Assembly: GCF_963678635.1 (NCBI RefSeq)
Contig: NC_087066.1
Coordinates: forward strand, 31,811,301 to 31,875,300
DNA: 64,000 bases
Source of the DNA: Symsagittifera roscoffensis
Lineage: Eukaryota > Xenacoelomorpha > Acoela > Convolutidae
Direction: 5' to 3'
Shown here: positions 12,892 to 25,027 of the stretch, piece by piece
Layout: each line of letters opens with the position of its first letter
How positions within the stretch are numbered: the stretch's first letter is position 1
Translations under genes and position numbers: made by a program
The notes under the pieces: generated by a model
What the model was told of the DNA's origin: nothing
Database searches by the model: none
The model's input: the letters and a program-made list of their open reading frames with translations, nothing else

Positions 12892-13308
12892 TAGTGCGGG
12901 TTAAGGGGGGGGGGGAGGGGAGGGGAGGACGCCTTCCATTCAGGGATTCGAACCCCTGCCGACGCAATGGGTCCCTCCGTTGTACTATTTTGAGATATCC
13001 ATTTTTAGTAACGGACCCTAAACACGTTCTAAAAGAGCCTTGGGCGCCAATATATACAAATTTTTAGGGGGAAGCGCGCGCCGAAAAAACGTGATTTTTT
13101 TGGACAAATTTTTCAAAAAGTGCCTAAAAACGAGTTTTTAGGCCTGTTTTTCAAACTTTTGCCTGCGGCGCAGAAATTTTTATCAAAGCAGGGTTTAGTG
13201 CTTTGGAGAGCTCGGAAATTCACTTTGGTACAAAAAAAAGGTCGACAAAATTTGCAAAATTTTTTGAACACCCACCCTCCCCTAGAGAAAATCCTAGATC
13301 AGCACCTG
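12892..13308 (+). mobile_element. hAT-type MITE, copy C
   Basis: This copy is collinear with copy A: TAGTGCGGGTTA start, long G run, GGATTCGAACCCCTGCCGAC, GGCGCCAATATA, GAAGCGCGCGCC, GCGGCGCAG, GAGAGCTCGG, GTCGAC and end GAAAATCCTAGATCAGCACC then TG. The ends are mutated, so the target duplication is not clear. Confidence 0.75.
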
Positions 13309-16300
13309 AAGTTGTTTCAACTTATATGTATGAAAAACATATGAAAAATATCATTGCAAGTGATTCGAGTTACGGTCACATCGAATTTTAAAATAAAAAA
13401 CCAAACACTTTCTTCAACATTTTTTGATGATTTTAAAGTTTTGATCAATCAATTGTTTTCTACATTTTTTTTGCAGGCAAAGGCGACACTTTTTAAACAT
13501 TTTTTTGGCGAAACTCTTGTCTACAAAGGCTCAAGAGTGTGTTTTTCTGTTTTTTCCCCAGCATTTTGACTTGCAATTAGCAAGCGTTAACCAATAGGAA
13601 CATCCATTTTTCAGGTGAGTGAGTTGTGTAACAGAATCACTGAATTATTTGGACTGCTGGCAGTTTTAAATTTAAACTCAAACTTCTGCATGCAAACTTG
13701 AAATTTCTGCATTTTCATACAGAGTATTATCGTCCGCCTGCTTATTTAGTCGTTTTAGTTTCCTAGCACAAAATTTTGGAAGACTCAGTTCTGTTCTGAC
13801 AACCCGAATGCCAACACGAAAATTGTTTATAGTGCAAGTAAATGAGTTTCAAGACTTGCATTTTTCTATTTAATGACAAAGATTACTTTTTCAATAAAAA
13901 TTTTTTTTTTGTAGAAAGAAATGCTGATCAATTCACACAAAATTACACTCATTATCAGTCACAACAATTATTAATCATTCAACCGCAGTATCACATCCAC
14001 ATGTACTGCAGTTTTGCTTCCCCTCTGTTGGATAGTTAAATTTCATCCTTGCAATCAGCCCCAGCCATTCTCTAAATTTTGTTACGTAGCAAAAATTAGG
14101 GCTGGCATTCTTGTTTCTCGACAGCTTTTCATTCTATTGAATTTCATTTGAGAAAATTAAGGACAAATATTAATGAAACGAGTGTTGGCATATATTTTTT
14201 GCAATTTCTCGACTCGGTGGCTTTCACCTCTTTTTTATTTCTGCTAACCACTTTCCAATGTTTGTGTTGTACCGCAAGTGATTTGAAGCGCTGTGTGTCA
14301 ATTTTTGTTTTTTAAAATGAAAGCAGAAAAGATCATAATCAATGATTCTGATCTCGCACAAAAAGTATAAAGCAAAAAATTTTAGAAAAAATTACAGCCT
14401 GCGATTAAGTCTGCTTTCAAACTAAAGTTCAAGGAGATTTAGCTTCAATTTTTAGTTCTATTTCAAAATCGACCTTTTAAAGCAACTGAAAAACAATCAT
14501 CAGAAATAATCTTAATTTGTAAAGTTTTTTTTTAGTTTAAACTGGAGGAGGGGCAGCTAGGTCTAAGAAAAACAACAAACAATCGGACGTGAAACTTGGC
14601 CTGAAAAGCAAAAAATGACTACTTACAGGTTTTTGAACACACAACTCACTGTCCAGTAAAAAACAATTATCTTCTAAGTATAGTAAAATGATCCATAAGA
14701 TTTGTGTAATTAAAAACATGATTTTAAGGTCATATACAAGTGCAAAAAATAATCACTGCATAATCAAGCACAGAGACAGAGCTGCACTTTGCAAACTCAT
14801 GCAAAACAGCGACAAAATGTAGCTCTTAGAAGGTCGAAAATGAAACAAAAAAAGAAAAAAACTATGAGACAAAAAACTCTGCTAGGTTCTGGTATTGAAG
14901 CCTTGACTTCGAGATTAAGAATCTGCGTCTTCGCCAAAATCACCTCAGAGTTTTCACATGATAGCCACCAAAAAAAAACAAGGTATGATGTTAATGCAGC
15001 AAAGAAAAACAGACTGAGGGTTCAGTCGCAGCTGGAGGTAACTAACTGATTGACAGTTTTAAATGAATTGATGCGTAATTTTAAAAATTGAACAATTCTT
15101 TGCTGATTTTTCATTTAGCAATTTGAGAAAAAAGTTCGAGCCAGGGAAATAAAAAAAACAATTTCCGTTTGATTATTTTCTTAACCTCAAAACGGGCATT
15201 TTAGGGAAATTGAGCCAAGTCCACATAACGGATCAAATTGTCCCTTTTTGATGATTACGTGGAAAATTATGTCCCTTCTAGCAGATTGCCTGACACAGTT
15301 GCTTAGAATCAACCTATGCAGGGGATACACCCACAACTTTTTCTTTGCATTGAAATCTTAATTGTACAATTGGCACGGTAGTTTTCAAGAAAATCAGAGC
15401 TTTCTCTATTTCGGAAAATCAACTTTTCAGGTCCAAAATTGCTCCTCTGAAAAAATAATGGGGCCCACTCGGTTAAGCAGCAAAGTTCATAGCAAATCTT
15501 CCTTTGAGTCAACTCCGAATCTCAGATCGGCCGGCAAATTTTTGACAAACAATCTAAAAATTTTCAAAAAGCAGTCAAAATTTCAAAATTGGGCTTTTTT
15601 TAGCGCCATAAATATTATTCTTTCGAAAATAAGGGCACAACTTCTTGTGCAGACAAATTTTGCACAATATGTTCTTGTGATTTCAATCTTAGTATCAAAT
15701 TTGGAGGCGTGGCTTTCGAGAAAAGTCAATTTTAAAAAAACTAGCAGAAATTCAATACAAAACTACATTTTACTATGCAAGAAATTTTCACTTAAACCCT
15801 TTCTCACAGATTTGGCAGGGTAGTTTCCAACTAAAGTTTTTAAGTTTTTGAAAAATTGGTCAAATTTTTAAAATTAGTCAAGTTGTATATCTATAATTTT
15901 TTCCACAAAAAATATGTAGTAGTTTTTATTCGAGTGGAGACAATTCCCAACACCGTTTGTTGCAATTGAAAATTTGATCTCCGTTTCTTTTTAGGCACGG
16001 TAGATTTCGAGAAAAAATATTTTCGAAGAAACGATCAACGATTCAAAACTTCAGCTTTTTCGAATACCCACTGCAAGTTTCGAAGACAATAGCAAATATA
16101 CGACAAACAGGGGAGTAGACGGTCTTACGATCGGTCTTTTTACCAGTTTTGTGAAAACATTGGTGCCACCAAATTTAGCTCTAATAATTACCATTTGGGT
16201 TACAAAAAAATTAAGAGACTACGAATAAGAGACTACGATCCGCATGTGTAAAAAAAAAACAATTTTCTTTAATAACAAATGCAAGAACTTCTTACATTGA

Positions 16301-18142
16301 GCCAAATTTTTTTTACACTGCACAAAGTCTTTTTGAAACTTTTAAACATTAGCAAAACAAATCAGACCATCTGTAATATATTTATTTTTTTTCCAATTTA
16401 TTTGTAAATTGAAAAATTTATATTGTTTTGATTTTTAAGTTCTGTTTCTTTTCTTAGTTTTGATATTTGAAGAAACTTTGCGTGCTTTTTGAGTTTTGTT
16501 TATATGATTTAAATTAAAAAAAAACATTCGAATAGATTTTGCTCATGAAGATGTTACCCGACAGGCTGGTGCTTTTATGATATTCTCTCAAGCCGACAAA
16601 ATTGTAAATGGTAATTTCATAGAATGTATATTTATAAGTTTTGGCTTGAAAATAAAAATATTATGATTTGTGCTTCAAATTTTTTCATCCAAATTTACTT
16701 ACAAGGTAAAGATCAGTCATACATTTCAGTAACCTGCTTTTATGCAAATCTGTGTGATGCAATTTGTTAAAGGATGCCAAATAAGGATGACATTTTCTTT
16801 TAGAAAACTGCTCGTTTTAAGGCAAAACACTGGATCTTTAAACTATCCTTCAACTTATTTGAAATAAATTTAGGTTTACAAATTCAATAATGTTTCCAAA
16901 AACATTCACAAGCAAATCTAAAAATTTTTCTTTTTCAAAAAAAAACGCCCTTGCCCCATGTAAAGTATAAATTCATATATTTCACAACTACTACACAAGT
17001 TATTTGATGAAACAACAGGTTGCCTCATTTCATTTTACTTTCCTGGTTCCATTTTATTACTACTCTACTATACTTTTTTGTGATATTTTGTGATATTCAG
17101 TATATATGCGGAGAAAAAATTGTTGTTCGCGCTGATTGGTTTGGTTTATGAAAATGCAATCACTTTATTCTTTAGTCACTTTCAAACAAGGCAGTCAATA
17201 TTTTGGAGCTATTTTTAAAATTTTTTCTGCTATGGGGAAATTTGAATAATTAACCAAACAACCTATAGTCTTGTCTCAGTCGGCTTATTTATAAGTCGAC
17301 TGAAAATTGTGAACAAAACATTTTTAAGTGGAGCTGAAACCTGATTGAATAATTTTAGCCAAGCTGGTTGAGGGAAAAAAATTTCAGTTAAAAATGTTGA
17401 AACCTTGATTTTTCCACGGAATAAGCAAAAAGATCCGTTATTTTCGTTATTGTGGCAAAAAAATAGTTCAAATTTTGAAATTGATCACAAAAATTATCAA
17501 AACTACAACAGAACGACTACAATGCAGTCGAAACATTTAGACTTTACTCTGATATAAAACCAGTCTGGCTGGTAACAATTAGGCAGCAGCAACTGCATTT
17601 AAATTAGGCAAACACGAAAAATAGTGCTACAAAAACTTACAGGTTGGCTAATTAAACTAAAAAGTAGTTCACCGATAAACTGACCTTAATGGTGCTTGTA
17701 CAACTGAAATGCTGGATTTTATATAAGTAAACTTTCAATACTCTGTAAAACAGTTTAAAAAAGACTTATAAATTTTAACATAATATGCTTCCATGAAAGC
17801 AAAGCAAAGCTTCTATGACTTGCAATGAAACTAAAATGAAAAATCAAATAACTAAAAATTCATCTTATAAAGTTCGAGGTAATAGTTAAGTTGTTTGTTC
17901 CCGTGTAAGATAAATTATATAATATGTCCCGCCTATTTCCTATTTGAACAAGACGCATTTTTTTTATAGTCGGCCATTTGAACCTAAGCTTTCAAGTGAC
18001 ATTTAGGTTTGTTACCATTAAACTAACAATTTTAGGAATGAAACAAGAGTACCGGATTTGGTAACCTACCATCGAAACTGGAGTTCATTTTATTAAAATT
18101 CAAAAAAACTAAAATGAAACCTTTCGTGGTTTCGTTTGCCCT
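13309..18142. other. Gene-free region with diverged short repeats
   Basis: No convincing gene is present. Between 15371 and 16010 the phrase GGCACGGTAGTTTTCGAGAA recurs in diverged form about four times, suggesting an old tandem or clustered repeat. The 153-codon plus-strand ORF that overlaps it has no domain and looks accidental. One tRNA-like stretch is listed separately. Confidence 0.55.
14884..14955 (-). pseudogene. Degenerate tRNA-like sequence (possible SINE head)
   Basis: On the minus strand an anticodon-like loop TTCTTAA is flanked by AGA and TCT, with a TTCAATACC T-arm remnant downstream. The D-arm and acceptor stem pair poorly, so this is not a functional tRNA. It lies near a decayed copy of the GCGAAGC repeat module (14768-14800), so it may be the head of a tRNA-derived SINE. 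Confidence 0.3.
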
Positions 18143-18418
18143 TGGTACTATTTTCGGATATCCATATTTGGTGACGGACCCTAAAAATTTTCTTAAGGCG
18201 CCAATCTATACTAATTTTGAGGGGGGAGCCCGCGCCGAAAAAACACGATTATTTGGTCGAAATTTTCCAAGAGTCTAAAAATGCTTTTTTTTCGAAAATT
18301 TGCCCGCGACGGAAAAAATTTGGTCTAATTAAGGTCTTTGTACTGGTTGGGGAGAGCGCTCAGAAAATCAATTTGGTCGACCTAAAAAAAAGTCGAGAAA
18401 ATCCTAGATCCGCCCCTG
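18143..18418 (+). mobile_element. hAT-type MITE, 5'-truncated copy D
   Basis: The copy starts within the family at GGTACTATTTTCGGATATCC and runs through GGCGCCAAT, GGAGCCCGCGCCG, GAGAGCGCTCAG and GGTCGACC to an intact right end GAAAATCCTAGATCCGCCCC then TG. The left terminal repeat is absent. Confidence 0.75.
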
Positions 18419-18460
18419 CTTCCAAGTAACTTTCTATTTCCAATGAACGCTTTTAAGTAC

Positions 18461-18636
18461 AAGTATGATAGTTGGGTCCCAAGAAAATGCAGGTAGGAAA
18501 AATGGGTCCCGCATCTTTTTTGTGAAAATTTCAAAAACATAAGTAAACAAGTGCGAACGATATTTTCGAAGTTTTTAAGGCCTAAAAAATTTCTTCAGGG
18601 ACCCATCTAAACTTTTGGGACCCAACTATCATACTT
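18461..18636. mobile_element. 176-bp MITE with perfect 22-bp terminal inverted repeats
   Basis: The left end (18461-18482, AAGTATGATAGTTGGGTCCC then AA) is the exact reverse complement of the right end (18615-18636). Further GGGTCCC/GGGACCC words lie just inside both ends. There is no coding capacity. The perfect ends imply recent movement or selection on pairing. Confidence 0.8.
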
Positions 18637-19370
18637 TAACTAACTTCTATTTGCGAGTTAGCTTAGAAAAAAAGAAGGCTCGTACTAATACACTACACTG
18701 CTGATAAAAAAACCAATCAAATCATAGATCAATAATTGGGCTTAAAAACATTCATAAAAAAGACAAAAATATTGAATGCTAACCTCTCCTTGAAAACTAA
18801 AATTATTTTATTTGAACTTTTTTCGTCGTCCTTTTGCTACTAAATCTGTAAAACTGATGCTGGAACAGAATGAGACTGAAACCCATTTGATGGGCTGGGA
18901 AAAAACGACAAATTAACGAGCAATTTGCACCCATTTTTAGATAAATTTGTTGAAATTAACAACAGCAGTGAGCACAAATTTTGGAGACAGTAGCACAGAA
19001 ATCACTCAGAAAAACCAGTCAAAATTTCTCATCTCAAGTCCCATAAGCTTCTTGTTGCAAAAAAAAAACAATTAAAAGACTGCGTTTTCATCAGTTGCGG
19101 GTAAAGCCATTCAAGAATTAATTTACTAGAATCTCAACGGCCTTTAAGCAAAAACATACGGATCCAAAACCTTGAGGTTTCAATTTTTCTTTTATTAATG
19201 CATTTTATTGCGATTAAATTCACCAATTTCTCCAACTTTGAAAACTCAAAAAATCGTGGGGTTCAAAAGAAACGCGTTGCAAAATTTTCATTTTTAGAAC
19301 TGTCAATAAATTGATAAGAAACTTGACTAAATGAGGCACATTTTCCATTACTAGATGAGGATAAAATTTG

Positions 19371-19696
19371 TCACGCCAAATATTCCAGCGTGAAAATGAA
19401 ACTCTTCTTCTCTCCCGCTTTCTGGGCGGCCATCACCAGTTTATGATCAACAGTGGTCGTCACTGAGCTGGGAAACCGGAGACCAATGTCCTGTTTCAAG
19501 TCAATCACTCTGGCAGGCATTTCTCCAGGGACGAATAGAGCGTGGATCTTGGATGCCCAGAAGTCGCATACCAGGAGGTAGTCCCCGTGGAATACCATGT
19601 CTCCGTGGTAGATGAAGGGGTGTTTCTGGGTCCCGCTGTAAGACCACTTGAGGTCACCTTGCTCGTCAAAGATTCGCACTATTTTGGATGTGTTGC
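19371..19696 (-). CDS. RING-propeller gene, exon 7 (last)
   Basis: This exon encodes 107 residues beginning NTSKIVRIFDEQG and ending TLEYLA plus stop. It contains beta-propeller-like strands such as DYLLVCDFWASKIHAL. The acceptor GGTTTTAG is followed by GC, which completes the split Gly codon from exon 6, so the phase is consistent. Confidence 0.85.
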
Positions 19697-19946
19697 CTAA
19701 AACCAATTTCGAAACCTTATACAAATAAAAATCAGTTAAATTATTTCGATCTTAAAAATTTTTTGCTCAAATTAGTCAGAAAAGGTAGTTTTCTGTTCCA
19801 GTAAAAATTCTGCTATTAGGGAAAACCAACCGCAATAGCAGCTATCCCCGACGCATAGCTCAAAATCGAAGCAAGTTTTTTTGTTGAAAGTCGAATCTCA
19901 AGTTTGCTTACATTATAACTTGCTTTGAATCTACGTTTAGCTGAAA

Positions 19947-20346
19947 CAGGGACGGATTTAGGAGCGGAGGTGGTGGCTGACACTTCCTTCTCAGGGGTTT
20001 GACCCAACACCACCCAAAGGAACCCCCTTTGGGACTAATTTATGACATAAATTTTCGGAAAAACGATCATAAATTTTTCTGAAGGGACCTTTGGCACCAA
20101 TATATACTAAATTAGAGGGTGGACCCTGCGCTAATTTACCCAATTTTTTGGTCAAAACCGTCCAAAAAGAGCCCAAAAAGGAGTTCCTTGGCTTGCTTTC
20201 AAAAACGATCTTAACAGATTTTTCGGAAGCTCTGATAATCAATTTGGTCTGCCTAAAAAAGTCGACAAAATTTTCCATTTTTTGAAAAAACCAATGCCCT
20301 TGACACCCCACACATCTCGTTGGGAAAAGCTCTAGTTCCACCACTG
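19947..20346 (+). mobile_element. hAT-type MITE, copy E, in intron 6
   Basis: The left end is CAGGGACGGATTTAGG and the right end AGCTCTAGTTCCACCACTG. Flanking octamers agctgaaa and atctgaaa match 7/8, as expected for a hAT target duplication. The interior keeps GGCACCAATATATACTAA, the GTCGACAAAATTTT motif and the family order. It lies wholly inside an intron of the RING-propeller gene. Confidence 0.85.
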
Positions 20347-20392
20347 ATCTGAAAAGGGACCAACTAAAGAAGAGCGAAACCCATATAATTAC

Positions 20393-20634
20393 CTCGCAAA
20401 TTTCCGTCGTTGACTGCAATGGTGCTATTAGCAGTGGCCATGTGGTACACTCTAGGCAGCACAGAGTGGAACTTCAAGTAAGCCTCGGGACTCCTCAGAT
20501 TCACACGGTGCACAAACCCATCCGAGTCCCCACAGTAGAACCGCTTCCTGTCCTCCGGCATCTGACGCACCACGCAGATCTTCTTCAGGGATCGGAGCAC
20601 GTCTTTATTCGAAGACTCTTTGTCAGCCAGAGAT
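20393..20634 (-). CDS. RING-propeller gene, exon 6
   Basis: This exon encodes about 80 residues including RKRFYCGDSDGFVHRV and YHMATANSTIAVNDGNLR, a propeller-like pattern. The donor CGAG|GTAATT is in phase 1 and fits exon 7. The acceptor GATAG|ATCTCTGG is weak, and its phase does not match exon 5 directly. Confidence 0.8.
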
Positions 20635-21611
20635 CTATCACCATCACAATCATAGATATTTCATTATTTTATGTGGCGATAGTCATGTATTTCTGTTATT
20701 ATAGCATTTTTAACCGTGAGGTGACTATTTGTGACAGAAGAAAACGGGTGACAGCCGATTAATCGACAAAGACTTATTACAGCGAGAATACCACTCACTC
20801 GAGTCGACGCGGAACAAGCGTTCGCTGCTTCGCTACTTACATGACATCGCCTTTTACGAGTTTTCACCTGTTACTAATTGCTTAACCGGTTTCTTCGTGT
20901 CTATTTCAGTATATGTCTAGATAGAAACGAGTGGCTGGCATCAGTGGAATTTAAAGTCACCTATTGTTTTTCTTGAATTGCACGATCATCGAACTATCAA
21001 ACAGGACAAGCCACCATGAAGTATAAAAGTCTAAGCATGCGTGTCTATTGACAGTTCAGTTTGCACTATCACCAACTTTGTATGCTATACGATGCGTGTA
21101 TGCTTGAAAATGGCTGTCAAGACGCTCATTCAAATCACGCAAATGAGCTAGAGCCAGGTTTATGATCATTGCCTCGAAAGCTCTGCTAGCGTATACTTTC
21201 ACATTTTGAAGATTTGTAACCCCGAATTCACTACTTTTTCGTGTAATTCTTCACAATGCGCCCCATTTTTGTTCCAACCATTTGAAAAATGGGAAGGAAC
21301 TTTCTATTCGGGTGTTTTAGATTGTCCTTTTTTGTTTTCCACGCAAAATTAGCCTACACAAAAAATCATCGGAGAGAGTTGACTGATATATAATTCTAAA
21401 GCTGTTTCGATCGTGTTACGAACGACATTTAAAATTTTGAAGAAATTTTCCTCTGTGTCGAGAAAAATCGATTTGAAAAAAAAATTCGTACAAATTCGAG
21501 CAAAAAAAGCAAGCTAGCACGCTTATTTCTGCTTAATTTTAGTTTTACTCGAGTAAAATTAGTGTTTGGAGATTTTTAATGTCATTTTGGGAATCAAACT
21601 TGATTTTAATC

Positions 21612-22055
21612 AACGCCGAGCATCGGAATGATTTGATTCTTTTTTTGCCAGCAAGGACATTTTACCTATATTTATATTATATATTTTTATAAGCTTGAGA
21701 CAATTATTACTGCAATTTGGATGTGAATAACACTGATTATTATCATTTTGGGTGGTACTGCAAAAGACAAAAAGTTATGGCGCCGACTGTTGACAAGCTA
21801 GACTGAATAACAACAGAAATGAGAAATAAGTCTAAACAGATCACAAGACAAAAAAGAGGGACAACTTGATACAAATCTCGATCAATCAAAAACTGCTTTG
21901 AAATCTGCAACCAACAAAATTTAATTCTCAAAAATTACTAGCGAAGTCTAGAAAACAATATTTTATTTATAAGCCAGGTTGTAAGTCCACTTAATTTTTT
22001 TATAATCTTTATTGTATACTTCTTAAGTGATTAACAAATATTATTAAATCGGGAC
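21612..22055 (+). mobile_element. 5' LTR of a BEL/Pao-like retrotransposon remnant
   Basis: This stretch is collinear with 23123-23561: both contain GCCGAGCA, TATTATCATTTTGGG, GGTGGTACTG, TTATGGCGCCGACTGTTGAC, AACAGATCACAA, CAACAAAATTTAATT and TCGGGAC in the same order. The two copies differ at many positions, so the insertion is old. Exact ends are uncertain by about 10 bp. Confidence 0.7.
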
Positions 22056-22515
22056 ATTGAACGGAAGTTCAATCCACCAAATGCGCCACACGAGAACGAC
22101 TCGTGAGGAGTGCAAAAAAGGCAATGTATAATGTCAAGGGAACACAAAACATGCCAGAGCACATTTTGACCACAGCTGTCTGCGTAGTTGAAGGAATTCT
22201 AAGCCAAAGACCTCTCAGATTAGTTCCCGATGACGTTGATAGTTTTGAAGCGATTGCCCTAAATAATTCCTTGATTCGATCATCAGGATCGGAAATGTTC
22301 CCAATACGCCCGGAAGAGTATGAAGGTCATCGGAAGAATATGAAGGTCATCGGAAGAATTTCAAGGCAGCTCAAATAAATGTTCATCAAATCTGGCACAG
22401 ATTTCAGAAAGATTACATACCGACGCAATTAGCAAGGAACAAATGGTTAAAAAAAAACACAATTCAAAGAAGACAAAAAGCAAAAAGGACTGGATTAAAG
22501 ACGATAGTCACGGTA
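22056..22515 (+). pseudogene. BEL/Pao polyprotein remnant (integrase C-terminus)
   Basis: In one frame the sequence encodes PEHILTTAVCVVEGILSQRP, then after a frame change WHRFQKDYIPTQLARNKW. In BEL/Pao elements these correspond to the end of integrase (VE.IL..RPL) and the following WR.W...YLPTLQER.KW block. A 20-bp tandem duplication (ATGAAGGTCATCGGAAGAAT, twice near 22320-22360) and stop codons show it is dead. No gag, protease, RT or RNase H remains between the two LTRs. Confidence 0.75.
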
Positions 22516-23122
22516 ATTATCTGAAAAACACTTACTCGAATGGTGTGTAGTGTGTATGAAACGGAAATCCCTTTCATTGAATTATCTGGGTTAAGGGTTG
22601 CGTGTTGGAAAGGTAAGGTTAAGACGCAAGAGTTACAGATATTTACACTTTTTCAAAAAAGCCAAATGAAATCACAAAAGCGATGAAGGAATTGACTGAC
22701 GTAATACCACATTGAAAAATTCTCGTAGTATCTATTCTACCAAGAGATTTGTGGCAAGCATAAATAGACGTTCTTAATAATTTTCTCGAGAAAAAAATTC
22801 AAAAAAAAATTGGCGAAGATATTGGTAGAACCCATTTACAAATCAATCACGGATCATGTTCACTACGATCATCATACGCACAATGCGATATTAACACAAC
22901 TGATGGAAGGAAATGATGATTGCCTGAATTAGTTTGCTTATCTTGTTTGGCCGGTTGCATTCAAGATGAAACTTTCTCATTCAAATTGCTAGGATATATC
23001 ATTTGATTATATTGAATTAATTATTTCTCTACATATATTTTGATCATTTCAAATTTTTAAAATTACTACTTAATTATTCAATTACATTGTGGCTTGTTGA
23101 TGCCGAAGTAGGGTCGAATAAT

Positions 23123-23561
23123 ACCGCCGAGCAGCGGACATGTTGATTTGGTTAATTTTTGACAGCAATGAATTTTACTTATAATTATATTATTATAAGC
23201 CTGAGGCATTTCTGACTGCAATCTGGATTTGAACAACACTATTTATTATCATTTTGGGGTGGTACTGGAAATGTCAAAAGGTTATGGCGCCGACTGTTGA
23301 CAAGCTAGACCAAGCAACAACAAAATTGGGAAGTCTGAACAGATCACAACACAAAAAGAGGGACGACTAGATACAATTCTCGATCGAGCTAGAACTGCTA
23401 AGAAGTTTGCAATCAACAAAATTTAATTATCAAAATTTACAAGCAAAGTCTGGAAAACATTATTATACTTATTCAGAAGTCAGATTGTAACTCCACCTAA
23501 TCATATTAAAATATTATCTGTATACGTCTCAATTTATTAAAAAATATTATTTGATCGGGAC
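23123..23561 (+). mobile_element. 3' LTR of the BEL/Pao-like remnant
   Basis: This is the second copy of the 440-bp repeat at 21612-22055, in the same orientation and about 1.5 kb downstream. The 600 bp between the pol remnant and this LTR has no recognisable ORF. The whole element lies in the interval between exons 6 and 5 of the RING-propeller gene. Confidence 0.7.
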
Positions 23562-23887
23562 TAAATTTTTATTACCCTGATTGAAAACTCTCAACAGGAA
23601 AAAAAAAACAGATTGGAATTCCGCATCAGAAAACTTTTCCAAAAATATTACAAATATAAAAAAACATGCTGAAAAATCTAATGACAATTGGCCATGCTGA
23701 AAAAAAGGCCTCTTACCTATTTTTTACCTTTTTTAAAATGTTTCTTCAAAAGCTGTCGTCCTGTTGTCTGTGTAACTATGGCTATCAAATATGCCTCAAT
23801 TATAGTTTTACGTCAGATCATTTTGTCATGCCACACAAAAAAAAACAACATTATTTTGAAGAAAAAAAAATTTCTTTTAATTTTTCA

Positions 23888-23965
23888 AAGAATATGGTCG
23901 GAATATTCTGTGCCACTTGCACAGTAACCGGCTATTCTTGTTTTAAATATGTTTATAGATTATTT
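23888..23965 (+). repeat. Dispersed 75-bp module 'ATGGTCGGAATATTCTG', copy 1
   Basis: AAGAATATGGTCGGAATATT followed by CTGTGCCACTTGCACAGTAA and CCGGCTATTCTTGTTT recurs at 28178-28245 and, reversed, near 33190-33255. This is a small dispersed repeat of unknown class. Confidence 0.5.
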
Positions 23966-24162
23966 TGGAACTTGAAGAGTCCGGATGGTTTCAATGAACC
24001 CTTTTTGGGTCACGATGTTCGAGACATACATACTTTGTGTCGCAATGGTCGTGTCATAAGTCCATACGTCACGGCCCAGGATAGAACTTTGCTTGAAAAT
24101 ACGAATTGCGATAGTAAGAAACCGATACTTAAATCAACAAAGAAAATTACAAACCGTTGGAC

Positions 24163-24387
24163 TTGTGTGATCTTGCCCCTCCCGAACTTGTTCATCTCCA
24201 CCACCAGCATCTCTCCTGTGTACAGTTCACACAGTCTGATGGGTCTGAAGGTCAACTTCTTCGGACTCTTCTTCAGAATCAGTCCCTCCGAGTCACAGCA
24301 CTTGACGACGTTGTTGTTGATGTCCACTACGAACAGATTCCCATCGCGAGTCAGCGAGAGGTCGTGCACGAAGGGTTCCTTTTGCTC
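24163..24387 (-). CDS. RING-propeller gene, exon 5
   Basis: This exon encodes 75 residues. HDLSLTRDGNLFVVDINNNV and the following segment form an NHL-like blade (D, G, L.V.D.nn..V). Then comes GEMLVVEMNKFGRGKITQ. The acceptor TTGTTTAG|GAG and donor CAA|GTCCAA are good GT-AG sites, both phase 0. Confidence 0.85.
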
Positions 24388-24816
24388 CTAAACAATTGAA
24401 ATATACTCGCATAAATAAATTGATAAGGTTTGCCTACGAAGTAAAGATAAATATTAACAAATGGAACGTTCAAAATTCTCTTCTAGCATTCGCTACTGCA
24501 TCCTGAATTCACGCTTATATGAATTTTTTTTTTTAAAAATGTTTTATTCAAAAAGATAGATAAAACACTATAATTTGGACGCAAAATCTTCCAAATATTT
24601 ATACACTGGACTATCAAATATTCTGATAGGGTTGCGCAATATTATTCAGGGACCAGATATTAATGCATATGTCAGAGAAAAAGCATGAACAACATATTTA
24701 TCGAAAACAACTGATGTCTGCAATTATTCGTAAATTCAAACACATAACAGCACTGAAGTTAAAATACAAAAAAAATTTTGCGCTTAAACTGCGCGCATTA
24801 TCTTGTTTTTTCATAC

Positions 24817-25027
24817 TTTTTTATGTTTAATGTCGACGCATTTTCGGATGATCGGTTTGTCGAGGAAGATCTTATCAAACTGACTCGTATCCAGGTCTTC
24901 ATCGTCAAAAAGCTTGTGCACTACCTCTAGTTTAGAGATTTCTAGAAGCTTCTCGTCTTGTTCAGGGTCTGAGTCACTCTCAGAAGTCAGATAAACATTC
25001 GCCGCTCCATCCATCTCATCCAGTGAA
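24817..25027 (-). CDS. RING-propeller gene, exon 4
   Basis: This exon encodes 70 residues of mostly acidic sequence (SESDSDPEQDEK, FDDEDLDTSQFDKIF) ending KCVDIKHKK before a GTATGA donor. The phase fits exon 3 (split Ser codon) and exon 5. The acceptor GTTTAAG is short on pyrimidines, so the left edge is less certain. Confidence 0.7.

Noticed and set aside
12935-12965. GGATTCGAACCCCTGCCGAC as a tRNA T-arm
   Set aside because: It lies inside hAT MITE copy C at a position conserved in copy A, with no tRNA body around it.
15362-15823. 153-codon plus-strand ORF
   Set aside because: It overlaps diverged short repeats, has no domain, is rich in Lys/Phe/Ser as expected from AT-rich DNA, and has no splice context.
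20841-20867. 27-nt candidate micro-exon of the RING-propeller gene (acceptor TAACAG, donor CAT|GTAAGT)
   Set aside because: Good splice sites, but its length is a multiple of three and so cannot repair the phase mismatch between exons 5 and 6.
21058-21188. Minus-strand open stretch reading AFEAMIINLALAHLRDLNER
   Set aside because: It looks somewhat protein-like, but I could not pair it with phase-compatible splice sites or recognise a family.
23666-24391. 241-codon plus-strand ORF, the longest non-transposon ORF on that strand
   Set aside because: Its second half is antisense to RING-propeller exon 5, which has matching splice sites and NHL-like motifs. The first half is low-complexity with no domain.
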